Assembly (NCBI RefSeq): GCF_040359615.1 | Contig: NZ_CP132942.1 | Span: forward strand, 868,001 to 932,000 | DNA length: 64,000 nt | Origin: Tunturibacter psychrotolerans | Lineage (GTDB): Bacteria; Acidobacteriota; Terriglobia; Terriglobales; Acidobacteriaceae | Reading direction: 5' to 3' | Program-made: the position numbers and the translations under genes | Notes under the pieces: model-generated | What the model saw: only the letters and a program-made list of their open reading frames with translations | What the model was told of the DNA's origin: nothing | The model's database searches: none | In this document: positions 37,437-46,701 of the stretch, piece after piece | Layout: each line of letters begins with the position of its first letter | How positions within the stretch are numbered: position 1 is the first letter of the stretch

Positions 37437-38789
37437 ATGGTGATGAAGCGTTTCAGTGTAGTTCTTGCATTCCTGTTGATGGTCTCCCCGGTCGGTGCAC
37501 AGGACAAGTCGCTCGCTCCAACTCCGCCGATGGGATGGAACAGCTGGGACGCCTACGGCCCCGCCGTCAACGAAGCTGAATTCCGCGCCAACATGGTTGT
37601 TCTTTCAGCGCAGTTGAAGGAGTTCGGCTGGCAGTATGTCGTCGTCGATGAAGGCTGGTATCTGCAGAACCCCGAAAGCGTCTCCATGCCCGAGACACTG
37701 CGCTACACCCTCAATCCGCAAGGGCAATATGAGCCCGCGCCCAACCGATTCCCCTCCGCCGTCAGCAAGGGCTTCAAACCACTCAGCGATGCCGTGCATC
37801 AGGAGGGCCTCAAGTTCGGAATTCACATTCTTCGCGGCATCCCGAAAAAGGCCGTGCTGGCCAACACGCATATCGGCATCACTCACTACCGCGCCAGCAT
37901 GGCCGCGGACACAACCGATACCTGTTCGTGGAACCCGGACAACTTCGGCGTCAAGGCCAACCTCGCCGGACAAGCCTGGTACGACGCGCTCATGAAGCAA
38001 TACGCCTCCTGGGGTGTCGACTACATCAAGGTCGACTGCATCGGCCATCCCTACAAGAGCGCCGAGATTCGCATGATTCACAGGGCGATCGAGCAATCCG
38101 GCCGTCCCATGGTCCTCAGTCTCTCTCCCGGGCCAACGCCGCTCGACCATGCCACTGAGGTCGCCAAGAACGCACAGATGTGGCGCATATCGGACGACGT
38201 CTGGGACCACTGGGATAAGGACCCCGAGATGCCATGGTCTCAGAGCATCAAAGGTCAGTTTCCCATCCTCGCCCAGTGGGCTGAGCACGTAAGGCCGGGA
38301 AGCTGGCCGGACGCGGACATGCTTCCCCTCGGCCAGCTTCGCCCAAACCCCGGCGAGGGCAAACCGCGAGCCTCACGACTCACCGAAGATGAGCAGCGCA
38401 CCTTGATCACCCTCTGGGCCATCGCGCGTTCACCTCTGTTCATCGGCGGAAATCTCACCCAGATGGACGACGCGCTGAAGTCGCTCCTCACCAACCAGGC
38501 CGTCATCGATATGGCCCGCTACTCCACCAACTCCACCATGAGCACCGCCGACGGAGACCTCGTCACCTGGACCTCACAATCCATCAAAGCGGACAAACGC
38601 TATCTCGCTGTCTTCAACCTCGGCGACACACCCATGCACGTCGACAAGACCTTCGCCGAATACGGCTACATCGACCGTGCCCAATACAAGGTCCGCGACC
38701 TCTGGCAAAGAAATGAGCTCGGCGTCCTGAACTCCTTTCAGGTCGATCTCCCCCCGCACGGTTCAGTAGTCTTCTCCCTCCACGACTAG
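37437..38789 (+). CDS. GH27 alpha-galactosidase, secreted
   Basis: The 450-residue enzyme removes terminal alpha-galactose from galactomannans and raffinose-type sugars. A signal peptide (MKRFSVVLAFLLMVSPVGAQ) is followed by the GH27 barrel: PPMGWNSWDAYG, VVVDEGWY, nucleophile Asp200 in YIKVDCIGH, and acid/base Asp254 in WRISDDVWDHW. A C-terminal beta domain (about 360-450) closes the protein. The open frame runs upstream to 37008, but that part lies inside the divergent peptidase gene, so ATG at 37437 (or 37443) is used. Confidence 0.94.
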   Translation: MVMKRFSVVLAFLLMVSPVGAQDKSLAPTPPMGWNSWDAYGPAVNEAEFRANMVVLSAQLKEFGWQYVVVDEGWYLQNPESVSMPETLRYTLNPQGQYEPAPNRFPSAVSKGFKPLSDAVHQEGLKFGIHILRGIPKKAVLANTHIGITHYRASMAADTTDTCSWNPDNFGVKANLAGQAWYDALMKQYASWGVDYIKVDCIGHPYKSAEIRMIHRAIEQSGRPMVLSLSPGPTPLDHATEVAKNAQMWRISDDVWDHWDKDPEMPWSQSIKGQFPILAQWAEHVRPGSWPDADMLPLGQLRPNPGEGKPRASRLTEDEQRTLITLWAIARSPLFIGGNLTQMDDALKSLLTNQAVIDMARYSTNSTMSTADGDLVTWTSQSIKADKRYLAVFNLGDTPMHVDKTFAEYGYIDRAQYKVRDLWQRNELGVLNSFQVDLPPHGSVVFSLHD

Positions 38790-38845
38790 CCGAAACTCCG
38801 AGAACGGCGTTTCTCAGGACTGATCTACCCTGCACTTCCATTTAT

Positions 38846-39715
38846 CTATCGGGGCTCATCGTTTGAGGTGACGGAAAAGCTTTCACGATGGCTCGTCGAA
38901 ACAACGATTGTTGCTGTTACGACCATGGTGACTGCTAATCCAGCCCCAAATTCTGTGGTGATGTACTTTGCCCAACCGACAGGTGCCGTTAGTGGATCCA
39001 ATAGGCCCTGAATAAAATTATTGTGGGCGGCGTGCAGTAGAACACAAGGCCATAGACTGCCCGAGCGCACTCTGAGGTAGCCCATGATGTAGGCCAGCGC
39101 GACGACCATTACCGTGAAGCAGGCGAGGGCAAAGACGATGTTCGTGCCCGGGTTGAAGTCCGTCCAGACGATCTCCGGAACGTGCCACACTGCCCAGATC
39201 AAGCCTGAGATAAGACAGGCTCCGTGGAAGCCGAACCGCTGCTGAAGCCTGGGAAACAGAAACCCGCGCCATCCTAGTTCCTCGCCCAGCGCCCACCCCG
39301 CTTCGAAGATGACTGAGACGGTGAACAATAGCGGCAGAGCCACGACTAACGTCTCCAAAGCGGGCCAGCGTCCCAATCCATAGGGAGCTATCATCCCTGC
39401 TTCGAAGCTCTTGAGGGAGAATGAGCCGCGGATGACGAGCCAGGTGAGCAGGTACACCGGCGTGGCATAGAGCAGCGGCAGAACATACGCGAGCTTTAGA
39501 AAGCGTCGTGCCGGCCAACTCCAGCCCAAGGTTCCAAGCGGGATGCGGAGCAGCAGGCAGGTGCACAGCGCCGCGAACCCCGGACACCACACGATGAACT
39601 GGGCAAGTGTTTCGGATAGGTGATGGCTGTGAACGTCAAGAACATAGGTGCACCCGCTAAAAACGGCAAGCAAAAACAGGAAGATCGATAACGGTCGCTG
39701 TTGAGAGACTCTCAT
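38846..39715 (-). CDS. CPBP (CAAX/Abi) intramembrane metalloprotease
   Basis: This 289-residue membrane protein has about eight helices and the CPBP motifs: GEELGWRGFLFPRL (EExxxR), FxxxH-like LIWAVWHVPE, and LLHAAHNNF in a late helix. Bacterial members are linked to prenyl-protein processing, bacteriocin self-immunity or unknown tasks. The start at 39715 is supported by a GAGAGGAGAG site; an upstream in-frame ATG adds 21 charged residues. It converges on the GH27 gene. Confidence 0.9.
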   Translation of the reverse strand: MRVSQQRPLSIFLFLLAVFSGCTYVLDVHSHHLSETLAQFIVWCPGFAALCTCLLLRIPLGTLGWSWPARRFLKLAYVLPLLYATPVYLLTWLVIRGSFSLKSFEAGMIAPYGLGRWPALETLVVALPLLFTVSVIFEAGWALGEELGWRGFLFPRLQQRFGFHGACLISGLIWAVWHVPEIVWTDFNPGTNIVFALACFTVMVVALAYIMGYLRVRSGSLWPCVLLHAAHNNFIQGLLDPLTAPVGWAKYITTEFGAGLAVTMVVTATIVVSTSHRESFSVTSNDEPR

Positions 39716-40034
39716 AAGCACTCTCCTCTCCCGGCTGTCCTTTGTGCTCCACGGGCCTGCATGGGCGAGGCCTTCCAATATTTCGATGGAGTTTACGACA
39801 TCGTGCTGGCCAATGAAGTAGTAGCTCCGTTGAGCCGCAGATACGCTCGTTTTGGACCCTAGCTTACTCCCTCGACCTTGCTATTTCGGTAAGTTAGTCC
39901 CCGTAAGTCGGCTTGTGGTAAGTGATCTACCCGTCCGTTCCATTCTCAAACCTTCATCGGCACCGGACATTCAAGCACGCCGCTCACATAAAGTTGCTTC
40001 CCGCCGCCCTTCGCCTTAGTATCGCCCTCAGGGC
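39716..40034. other. Divergent intergenic region before ruvB
   Basis: No gene is supported. Three direct copies of GTAAGT occur at 39889, 39903 and 39918, spaced 14 to 15 bases, which might be a binding-site cluster. It holds promoters for the CPBP gene and ruvB. Confidence 0.35.
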
Positions 40035-41084
40035 ATGCCGAAGATAGATCTCACTCACGCACGATCGACCGAAGCCGAACGGCTTGTCTCTGCCGGCAAA
40101 GCCGAGGACGACGACGCTTTCGAGCTAAAGCTCCGCCCCACCCGTCTCGCCGAGTTCATCGGTCAGGAAAAGGCCAAAGAACAACTCGCGATCGCTCTCG
40201 AAGCGGCGAAGTCACGCGGCGAAGCACTCGACCACGTCCTCCTCTTCGGCCCTCCCGGCCTCGGCAAGACCACTCTGGCGACTATCATCGCGAACGAGTT
40301 GGCCGTCGGCTACCAGCAAACCTCCGGTCCCGCCCTTCAAATTCAAGGCGACCTGACCGCCATCCTCACCAACCTGCGAGAAAAACAGGTTCTGTTCCTC
40401 GACGAGATCCACCGCCTTCAGCCTGTGCTCGAAGAAAAGCTCTACACCGCGCTCGAGGACTACAAGCTCGACATCATCATCGGCCAGGGGCCCGCCGCCC
40501 GCACCCACGTCATGGAGATTCGGCCTTTCACCTTCGTGGCCGCAACCACACGCCCGGGCCTGCTCTCCTCGCCTCTGCGCAGCCGCTTCGGCATCCTCCT
40601 CCGTCTCGAGTTCTACACCGACGACCAACTCCGCTTCGTAGTCGAGCGTTCGGCCGAAGTCCTCGGCGTCCCCATCGACCACGACGGTGCTGCCGAAATA
40701 GCCATGCGCTCCCGCGGTACGCCACGCATAGCCAACCGCCTCCTACGCCGCGTCCGAGACTACGCACAGGTGCGAGCCCAGGGCGTCATCGATCGTCCCA
40801 CAGCACAGGCCGCCTTATCCCTACTCGAAGTAGACGCCCACGGCTTCGACGAGTTGGACCGCCGTCTCCTCCGCACGATCATCGAAAAGTACGACGGTGG
40901 CCCCGTAGGCCTCAACACACTAGCCGCTGCCCTCGCCGAAGAGCAGGACGCCCTCGAAGAGGTCTACGAACCCTTCCTCATCCAGATAGGCTTCCTCGAC
41001 CGCACTCCGCGCGGCCGGGTTGCCACGCGTCTCGCCTACGAGCATCTAGGCATCGAAATGCCCCGCAAGCTTAGCCTTTTCTAA
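40035..41084 (+). CDS. ruvB: Holliday-junction branch-migration helicase RuvB
   Basis: The 349-residue AAA+ motor drives branch migration with RuvA. Walker A GPPGLGKT (72-79), Walker [11 protein letters not shown], sensor-1 [19 protein letters not shown] and the winged-helix C-terminus ([13 protein letters not shown]) are all present. ruvA and ruvC are not adjacent in this window. No ribosome site is obvious before the ATG. Confidence 0.97.
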   Translation: MPKIDLTHARSTEAERLVSAGKAEDDDAFELKLRPTRLAEFIGQEKAKEQLAIALEAAKSRGEALDHVLLFGPPGLGKTTLATIIANELAVGYQQTSGPALQIQGDLTAILTNLREKQVLFLDEIHRLQPVLEEKLYTALEDYKLDIIIGQGPAARTHVMEIRPFTFVAATTRPGLLSSPLRSRFGILLRLEFYTDDQLRFVVERSAEVLGVPIDHDGAAEIAMRSRGTPRIANRLLRRVRDYAQVRAQGVIDRPTAQAALSLLEVDAHGFDELDRRLLRTIIEKYDGGPVGLNTLAAALAEEQDALEEVYEPFLIQIGFLDRTPRGRVATRLAYEHLGIEMPRKLSLF

Positions 41085-41109
41085 GCGTTGAAAGCCCGCT
41101 GCGCGCGGG

Positions 41110-41230
41110 GCGGTCACTTCGTGACTTGCATACCCCTACGGTTGGCGCTCCCGTTGGTCGCGATCAAAAATCTTGTGCCGACTAACGGAAGGCCCACGGC
41201 GAAGCCGGTATACGAGTCACGAAGTGACCG
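41110..41230 (+). repeat. Terminal-inverted-repeat element, copy 2
   Basis: Same ~121 bp element as at 32578-32698, in the opposite orientation, again about 25 to 30 bases after the stop of a plus-strand gene. Ends carry GTCAC-TTC-GTGAC palindromes. Open frames inside (HFVTCIPLRLALPLV) come from the repeat and are not real genes. Confidence 0.85.
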
Positions 41231-41264
41231 GCTCCCGCGCAGGGAGCCGTCCGGCAGGACACAG

Positions 41265-41452
41265 CCAAAAATAAAGTTGAAAAACGTGGCGTATTTTTCG
41301 TCGTGAAAATTTGTGGTGTTTCCAGCCACACATTCACCACGATCACACCACGTTTTACCATCCGAAACACCACGTTACGCAACCATAATTTCCCAAAAAC
41401 CCCTGTAAAACACCACAACCACCACGCCAGAAAAAATCCTGACGTGGTGGCC
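41265..41452 (+). repeat. AT-rich CACCACG-cluster repeat, copy A
   Basis: Begins with CCAAAAATAAAGTT and CGTGGCGTATTTTT, then several spaced CACCACG/CACCAC motifs, and ends in a hairpin (CCACCACGCCAG / CTGACGTGGTGG) just before the GDPD gene stop. The opening block reappears inverted at 61367-61402. No protein is credible here. Confidence 0.7.
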
Positions 41453-41457
41453 AAAAT

Positions 41458-42645
41458 TTACTGCCTCAAAGCTGCCGGAACGAAATCCGAGCTCAGCATG
41501 TTTGGCGGTCCGGTCAGGTAGTAAGTTGGGATCTTCGGGAACTGCTCTTCGACGAGGATGAGGGTGCGGAAGTCGAAGCTCTGAACTTCGGCGCGAGACT
41601 CCATGTGGTTGCGGGTGATGGCGCCGCAGAGGGCGGTTACAAAGGTCTGCGGGTCGAATGTGTGGTTCGTCTTGGGTTCTGTGTGCTCTGGTAGCGCAGG
41701 AGGAGGCTGTCCCGCTGCATCTTCAGGAAACGGCGTGATCTTCGTCTCGAGATTGAACCGCACGGTACGCGCGTTTGCGGCGCGCGCTGCGGCATCGGGA
41801 TGCGATTTGCCTGCGCCAGTGCTGTAGTAGTCGGCGTAGAAGCGGGTGAAGCGGAAGAGCTGCTCAGCATAGGTGGGGACGTAGGGGCTGATGAGATGCT
41901 CGTGCTTCGCAAAGGCTACGGCGACAGGCGAAAGTGCAAGATCGTTCTGCTGGTCGTCGAACTTCGCGTTCCCGTATGCGGGGCCGTGGTGAAGCTTGTC
42001 GCAGATGAAGGTGCTCTGGGCTTCGGCGAGTGTGATGTCGCGAGTGTAGATGCGCTCTTCGCGTGTGTAAGGCTTGCCGTCGACGCGGCGGCAGGACTCG
42101 GGGTTGAGGAACTGATCGTGCCAGATGAGGGAGACGTGATCGCCGGTGACGCCGGTGTCGGTTTCGAGTTCGGTAGCAAGATGGTCGAGGCCAGACTCGA
42201 AGGATGGGAGTGTGTTTTCCGGCCGTAGACCGCGCCCTCCGCGATGGGCGGAGACGACGAAGGTTTTGAAGTATTCCGCATCCTGAGGGTGAGCGGCCTT
42301 CTGCTCGGCGACGACCTGCTGGAGGATGTTCGGGTAGTCGGAGATGATGCCGTCGACGCGAAGATCAATGAGCGCGCGCATCTTTACCGGGTCATTCGTG
42401 GTCCACGGAATGACTCTGATGCCTGCCTTGTGAAGCTCGGCCACGTTGACGGGAGGATTGGAGCCGAGGACGGTCGCGTCGACTGGGGAGAGCACCGGCG
42501 TCTGCGCGTTGTGCGCCTTAGCGTGCTTGTCGGCGGCGGTCATGAGTCCGGGGAAGGGATTCGTCATAGGGGTCTGCTGTGCGGAGACAGATGCGGTCGT
42601 GATCAGAATAGTGGTAAGGAGCTGAGTTCGAATGGAGGGTAGCAT
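41458..42645 (-). CDS. Glycerophosphodiester phosphodiesterase-like protein, permuted motif order
   Basis: The 395-residue exported protein (signal MLPSIRTQLLTTILITTASVSA) has GDPD motifs: AHRGGRGLRPENTLPSFE, ELETDTGVTG and IWHDQF. Unusually the segment that normally closes the barrel (AGIRVIPWTTNDPVKMRALI, then VDGIISDYP) lies before the HRG motif, at about residues 72-105, and the C-terminus lacks it, ending after VQSFDFRTL and YYLTG. So the domain looks circularly permuted, or a fused remnant precedes an incomplete domain. Expected activity: hydrolysis of glycerophosphodiesters. The start at 42645 places the signal peptide first. Confidence 0.82.
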   Translation of the reverse strand: MLPSIRTQLLTTILITTASVSAQQTPMTNPFPGLMTAADKHAKAHNAQTPVLSPVDATVLGSNPPVNVAELHKAGIRVIPWTTNDPVKMRALIDLRVDGIISDYPNILQQVVAEQKAAHPQDAEYFKTFVVSAHRGGRGLRPENTLPSFESGLDHLATELETDTGVTGDHVSLIWHDQFLNPESCRRVDGKPYTREERIYTRDITLAEAQSTFICDKLHHGPAYGNAKFDDQQNDLALSPVAVAFAKHEHLISPYVPTYAEQLFRFTRFYADYYSTGAGKSHPDAAARAANARTVRFNLETKITPFPEDAAGQPPPALPEHTEPKTNHTFDPQTFVTALCGAITRNHMESRAEVQSFDFRTLILVEEQFPKIPTYYLTGPPNMLSSDFVPAALRQ

Positions 42646-42885
42646 GACGAGTGATGATAGTGGATCGAAGTTGATGGAGCGTGAATGGAAATAGACGTAG
42701 GGCCCCAGACTGGACGAATAACGCATTCACGTGTCTGAAACTGACGACAAGCGCGTTAATAGGGATCAACCTTTCTGCATCCGAAAATCTCTCATTATGC
42801 GTAGTGATTAGTAGAAATAAATAAGGCCCCTGAGGATGGCATACTAAGTTCGGAACCGGGCAAGGCCGAAACACGTAATAAACTT

Positions 42886-44481
42886 ATGACCAGCACAAGC
42901 GACGCATATCCCGGTGATCCGACCGTCAAATCCGCTCTGTGGCTTGCGGTCATATTTGCGAGCGCCAAATTACTGCTCACGTTCGGACTCACTCTGTACA
43001 CGCAGAAGATTGGCTACAGTTACTTTCGGGACGAGTTCTACTACATCGCCTGCGGACGGCACCTTGCCTGGGGTTATGTTGACCACGGTCCGGTGGTCGC
43101 GGTGCAGGCGAGGTTGGGCGAGATACTGTTCGGTGATTCGCTGTTTGGCATTCGCATTCTTTCCGCAATCGCGGGCGCGGTCATGGTGTTCCTCGGCGGC
43201 CTGGTCGCCTGGGCTCTTGGTGGCCACCGGCCTGCGCAGGCGCTGGCTATGCTTGGGCTGATCTGCTGCCCGCAGTACATCGGCATCGATGGTTTTCTCT
43301 CAATGAACTCATTCGAGCCAATGTTCTGGACGTTTTGCGTGCTGGCAATCGTTCTGATGCTGAACGGGCGCCCAGGACGCTTCTGGTGGCCCATATTTGG
43401 CATCGTCGCCGGCATCGGGATCCTCAACAAGCCTTCCATGCCGATGTTTCTTATTGCGCTGCTGTTGGGGCTGTTATGCACGCCGGAACGTCGAGTGTTG
43501 TTCTCGCGCTGGGCCTTGGTTGGCATACTCCTGGTGCTTGTCATCCCACTGCCTTATGTCGCGTGGCAATACGAAAATCACTGGCCCATGGCTGAGTTCC
43601 TGCACAACGGCGCGGTCTACCACAAGAACATCAAGCTGGGGCCGCTGGCATTCTTTCTTGCGCAGTTTGCCAACATGCAACCGGTGAACGCGCTGCTGTG
43701 GGTCACCGGCGTCATCGCGCTTCTGCGCGGCAAGGCCATCCAACGTGGTCGCTGGCTTGGGCTCGCGTTCCTGTTCTTCTTCGCGATGGCCTTCCTCAGC
43801 CATGCGAAAGACTACTATCTCGCCCCGGTATATCCCGCGTTCTTTGCTGCCGGTTCCATTGCCTGGGAACACCGCTTTGCAGCCTCTCGGCTCGTGCAGC
43901 GCTCGAGTATTTTTGCGTTTCCTGTGCTTGAAGCAGTACTGATTGTCACGACAGCCGTTGTTTTACCCATGGCCTCGCCTGTGCTGAAACCGCAAACCTG
44001 GGTGCGCTACACCACGGCCCTGCATTTGCCGCACGACAACACGGAAACGACCGCAACCGGCCCTTTGCCTCAGTTCTTTGCCGATCGCTTCGGTTGGCAG
44101 CAGGAGGCCAGTATCGTGATTGCCGCCTACCGTTCCCTCTCTCCTCAGGAACAGCAGCGCGTCTGCATCTTCGGCAACAACTACGGCGAGGCTGCCTCCC
44201 TCGATTTCTTCAATCGTCTGCAGGGTGCCGGTCTTCCGTCGGCGATCAGCGGCCACAATACCTACTATCTATGGGGACCCCATGATTGCGACCCCAACGT
44301 AAGCATCGCCGTCATAGGCGACACTCCTTCGGAAATCGGCTTGAAGTACTTCAGTGTCACGGTGGTTGGCCACCTCAATCATCCTTACGCGATGCCCTAC
44401 GAACACAAGAACATCTACCTTCTTCGCAACCGCCGCACCGATGCTCCGTTCCTATGGTCCGACGAAAAGCATTACGACTAG
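42886..44481 (+). CDS. GT39/PMT_2-family membrane glycosyltransferase
   Basis: The 531-residue protein has the ArnT/PMT layout: N-terminal helix, then the luminal acidic motif YFRDEFYYIACGRHLAWGYVDHGP, about ten more helices to residue 380, and a soluble C-terminal domain (390-531). The Asp-Glu pair in the first loop is the usual catalytic site. Donors are polyprenyl-phosphate sugars. It likely decorates lipids or proteins of the envelope; the acceptor is unknown. Confidence 0.9.
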   Translation: MTSTSDAYPGDPTVKSALWLAVIFASAKLLLTFGLTLYTQKIGYSYFRDEFYYIACGRHLAWGYVDHGPVVAVQARLGEILFGDSLFGIRILSAIAGAVMVFLGGLVAWALGGHRPAQALAMLGLICCPQYIGIDGFLSMNSFEPMFWTFCVLAIVLMLNGRPGRFWWPIFGIVAGIGILNKPSMPMFLIALLLGLLCTPERRVLFSRWALVGILLVLVIPLPYVAWQYENHWPMAEFLHNGAVYHKNIKLGPLAFFLAQFANMQPVNALLWVTGVIALLRGKAIQRGRWLGLAFLFFFAMAFLSHAKDYYLAPVYPAFFAAGSIAWEHRFAASRLVQRSSIFAFPVLEAVLIVTTAVVLPMASPVLKPQTWVRYTTALHLPHDNTETTATGPLPQFFADRFGWQQEASIVIAAYRSLSPQEQQRVCIFGNNYGEAASLDFFNRLQGAGLPSAISGHNTYYLWGPHDCDPNVSIAVIGDTPSEIGLKYFSVTVVGHLNHPYAMPYEHKNIYLLRNRRTDAPFLWSDEKHYD

Positions 44482-44540
44482 CAAGCAATGCGCTCGAAAT
44501 CACGCGCCTGGTCCTCATAAATCGGCAACGAAGTAGTAGC

Positions 44541-45446
44541 TTAGGATGTCCGGAGGAGGGCGGACAGATTGCCTTTATTGGCGGCTAGTTTTGCCTCGGC
44601 GGTGGAACGGTCGAGCGAGAGTTTTTGCATGACGATTGCGGTCTTTATGCTGCCGGCTTCGGTGAGCAGCTTTGCTGCGGTGAGCTGGTCGACACCCGTG
44701 GCGGCCATGATGATGCGTTGAGCACGGTCGACTAGTTTGACGTTGGTGGTTTGCATGTTGACCATGAGGTTGCCGTAGACGGCTCCTGTTTTGATCATGA
44801 CGCCGGTAGAGATCATGTTGAGGACGAGCTTGGTGGCGGTGCCGGCCTTCATGCGTGTGCTGCCGGTGAGGATCTCGGGACCTGTGACCGCGGCGATGGA
44901 GATGTCGGAGGCTGCGGCGATTGGGGAGTCGGGGACGCAGGCGAGCGCGATGGTGAGTGCGCCTTGCTTGCGGGCATGGGCGAGAGCTCCGAGGACGTAA
45001 GGGGTGCGGCCGCTGGCGGCGATGCCGATGAGCGCGTCGTGTGCCGTGATACCTGCGGTGGCGAGGTCGGCTGCGCCTTGCTCGGGGGAGTCCTCTGATT
45101 GTTCGCTGGATTTGCGGAGGGCGGTGTCGCCGCCAGCGATGATGGCATGGAAGAGATCGGGGGAGACAGAGAAGGTTGGAGGGCACTCGCTGGCATCGAG
45201 CACGCCAAGGCGGCCGCTGGTGCCTGCTCCGGTGTAGAAGAGGCGCCCACCTCGCTGGAAGCGCTCCGCGATTGCGTCGATGGCCTGTGCGATTTGGGGA
45301 AGGACGGCGGCAACGGCGGCGGCGACCTTGGCGTCCTCGTCGTTGATCAGGCGGACCATGTCGAGAGTTGGGAGCTGGTCGATGTTCTGTGTGCGCGGAT
45401 TGCGGGCTTCTGTGGCGAGAGCTGCGAGGTTCGTCGTGTTTTCCAT
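44541..45446 (-). CDS. murQ: N-acetylmuramic acid 6-phosphate etherase
   Basis: MurQ converts MurNAc-6-phosphate to GlcNAc-6-phosphate and lactate in cell-wall recycling. The 301-residue protein has the SIS fold with YTGAGTSGRLGVLDASECPPTF (catalytic Glu87), the SEQSEDSPEQGA segment (second acidic residue) and GPEILTGSTRMKAGTATKLVLNM. A GAGGCAG site precedes the ATG. No MurNAc kinase or transporter is next to it. Confidence 0.96.
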   Translation of the reverse strand: MENTTNLAALATEARNPRTQNIDQLPTLDMVRLINDEDAKVAAAVAAVLPQIAQAIDAIAERFQRGGRLFYTGAGTSGRLGVLDASECPPTFSVSPDLFHAIIAGGDTALRKSSEQSEDSPEQGAADLATAGITAHDALIGIAASGRTPYVLGALAHARKQGALTIALACVPDSPIAAASDISIAAVTGPEILTGSTRMKAGTATKLVLNMISTGVMIKTGAVYGNLMVNMQTTNVKLVDRAQRIIMAATGVDQLTAAKLLTEAGSIKTAIVMQKLSLDRSTAEAKLAANKGNLSALLRTS

Positions 45447-45514
45447 CTGCCTCTACTCTCCCACGCATGCCATAGGTGTGCAAAGCCTTCCATCTCCTGG
45501 CTGGGTTTTGATGG

Positions 45515-46507
45515 TTAAGCGGATGTGTTTGGAACGATGACGACTGGGCCATGGGCGGTCTCGTGTTTTACGGTTTGCAAGGCTTCGTTGGCGCGGTCGA
45601 GTGGGTAGACCTGGACTTGAGGCTTGATGCCGATCTCGCCTGCGAGCTGGAGGAAGTCGAGTGCGTCCTGCCGGGTCATGTTGGCGACGCTGCGGATCTG
45701 ACGCTCGCCCCAGAGGAGCTTGTCGTAGTCGAAAGCGGGCATCTGGTCGAGGTGGATTGCGTTGATGGCGACAATGCCGCCTTTGCGAAGACTGGATAGG
45801 GCGCTGACGACGACGGCTCCGCTGGGCGCGAAGGTGATGGCGCGGTCGAGTTCGACGGGCGGCTTGTCATTTTCGGTGCCGACCCAGGTGGCTCCTGCCG
45901 ATGATGCCTGCTGGCGGTGAGTTTCGCCGCGAGTGGACACGTAGACTTCGCAGTTCCAGTGACGCAGGACTTCGATGGCCTGGCTAGCGGAGGCGCCGAA
46001 GCCGAAGAGGCCGACGCGTTCTCCGGGCTGGGTTCCGGCGACGCGGAGGCTGCGGAAGCCGATGATGCCGGCGCAGAGGAGTGGGGCTACATGGGTGTCG
46101 TCGAGGGCGACGGGGAGGGGGTAGGTGAAGTCGGCGCGGACGAGGGTGTGCTCGGCGTAGCCGCCGTTGATGGTGTAGCCGGTGAAGGTAGGGTTGTCGC
46201 AGATGTTTTCTTCGCCACGAAGACAGAAGGGACAGGTGCCGTCGGTGCCGCCGATCCATGAGACGCCGACGCGCATGCCGACGGGACGATCGGGTGTGGC
46301 GCCGTCGACGACGCTGCCGACGATCTGGTGGCCGAGGATGAGGGGCTCGTGGGTGAGAGGGAGGTCGCCTTCGAAGATGTGGAGGTCGGTGCGGCAGACC
46401 CCGCAGGCGAGGACGCGGAGGAGGAGATGGCCAGGGGAGAGGGTAGGGATTGGAAGCTCTTCTAGCTGAAGTGGCTGGTTGGCGCGGCGGAGGACGGCGG
46501 CTTTCAT
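45515..46507 (-). CDS. Zinc-dependent alcohol dehydrogenase (AdhA-like)
   Basis: The 330-residue MDR enzyme has the catalytic zinc site (ACGVCRTDLHIFEG and GHQIVG), the structural-zinc cysteines in CPFCLRGEENIC, and a nucleotide-binding GLFGFGASASQAIEVL. The segment after the second strand, VSTRGETHR, suggests NADP(H). It resembles AdhA-type oxidoreductases. AAGGAG lies before the ATG. It runs in the same direction as MurQ, 68 bases upstream. Confidence 0.94.
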   Translation of the reverse strand: MKAAVLRRANQPLQLEELPIPTLSPGHLLLRVLACGVCRTDLHIFEGDLPLTHEPLILGHQIVGSVVDGATPDRPVGMRVGVSWIGGTDGTCPFCLRGEENICDNPTFTGYTINGGYAEHTLVRADFTYPLPVALDDTHVAPLLCAGIIGFRSLRVAGTQPGERVGLFGFGASASQAIEVLRHWNCEVYVSTRGETHRQQASSAGATWVGTENDKPPVELDRAITFAPSGAVVVSALSSLRKGGIVAINAIHLDQMPAFDYDKLLWGERQIRSVANMTRQDALDFLQLAGEIGIKPQVQVYPLDRANEALQTVKHETAHGPVVIVPNTSA

Positions 46508-46701
46508 CTGAGAGGCTCCTTGCGACGAGAGGCTTGCGCCGACCGCCAGGGATGACTCTGATTAGAAACGACAGTGGATTGGTGCGGAAGAGTATGGGTT
46601 TTCCGGGGAGATTTTTTGTCTGTTGTAGGTTGCAGAAAATAGTCTTCCCGGAAGTATTAATTGCCCTAGAATGTTGAGGTTCCAACAGTCAGGAGAGATA
46701 C

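Noticed and set aside
41265..41452. CRISPR-like array
   Set aside because: CACCACG motifs are short, unevenly spaced and without constant repeats or cas genes.
41231..41460. Replication origin at the apparent skew change
   Set aside because: No TTATCCACA-type DnaA boxes, no dnaA/dnaN/gyrB nearby, and the same AT-rich block recurs at 61.3 kb.
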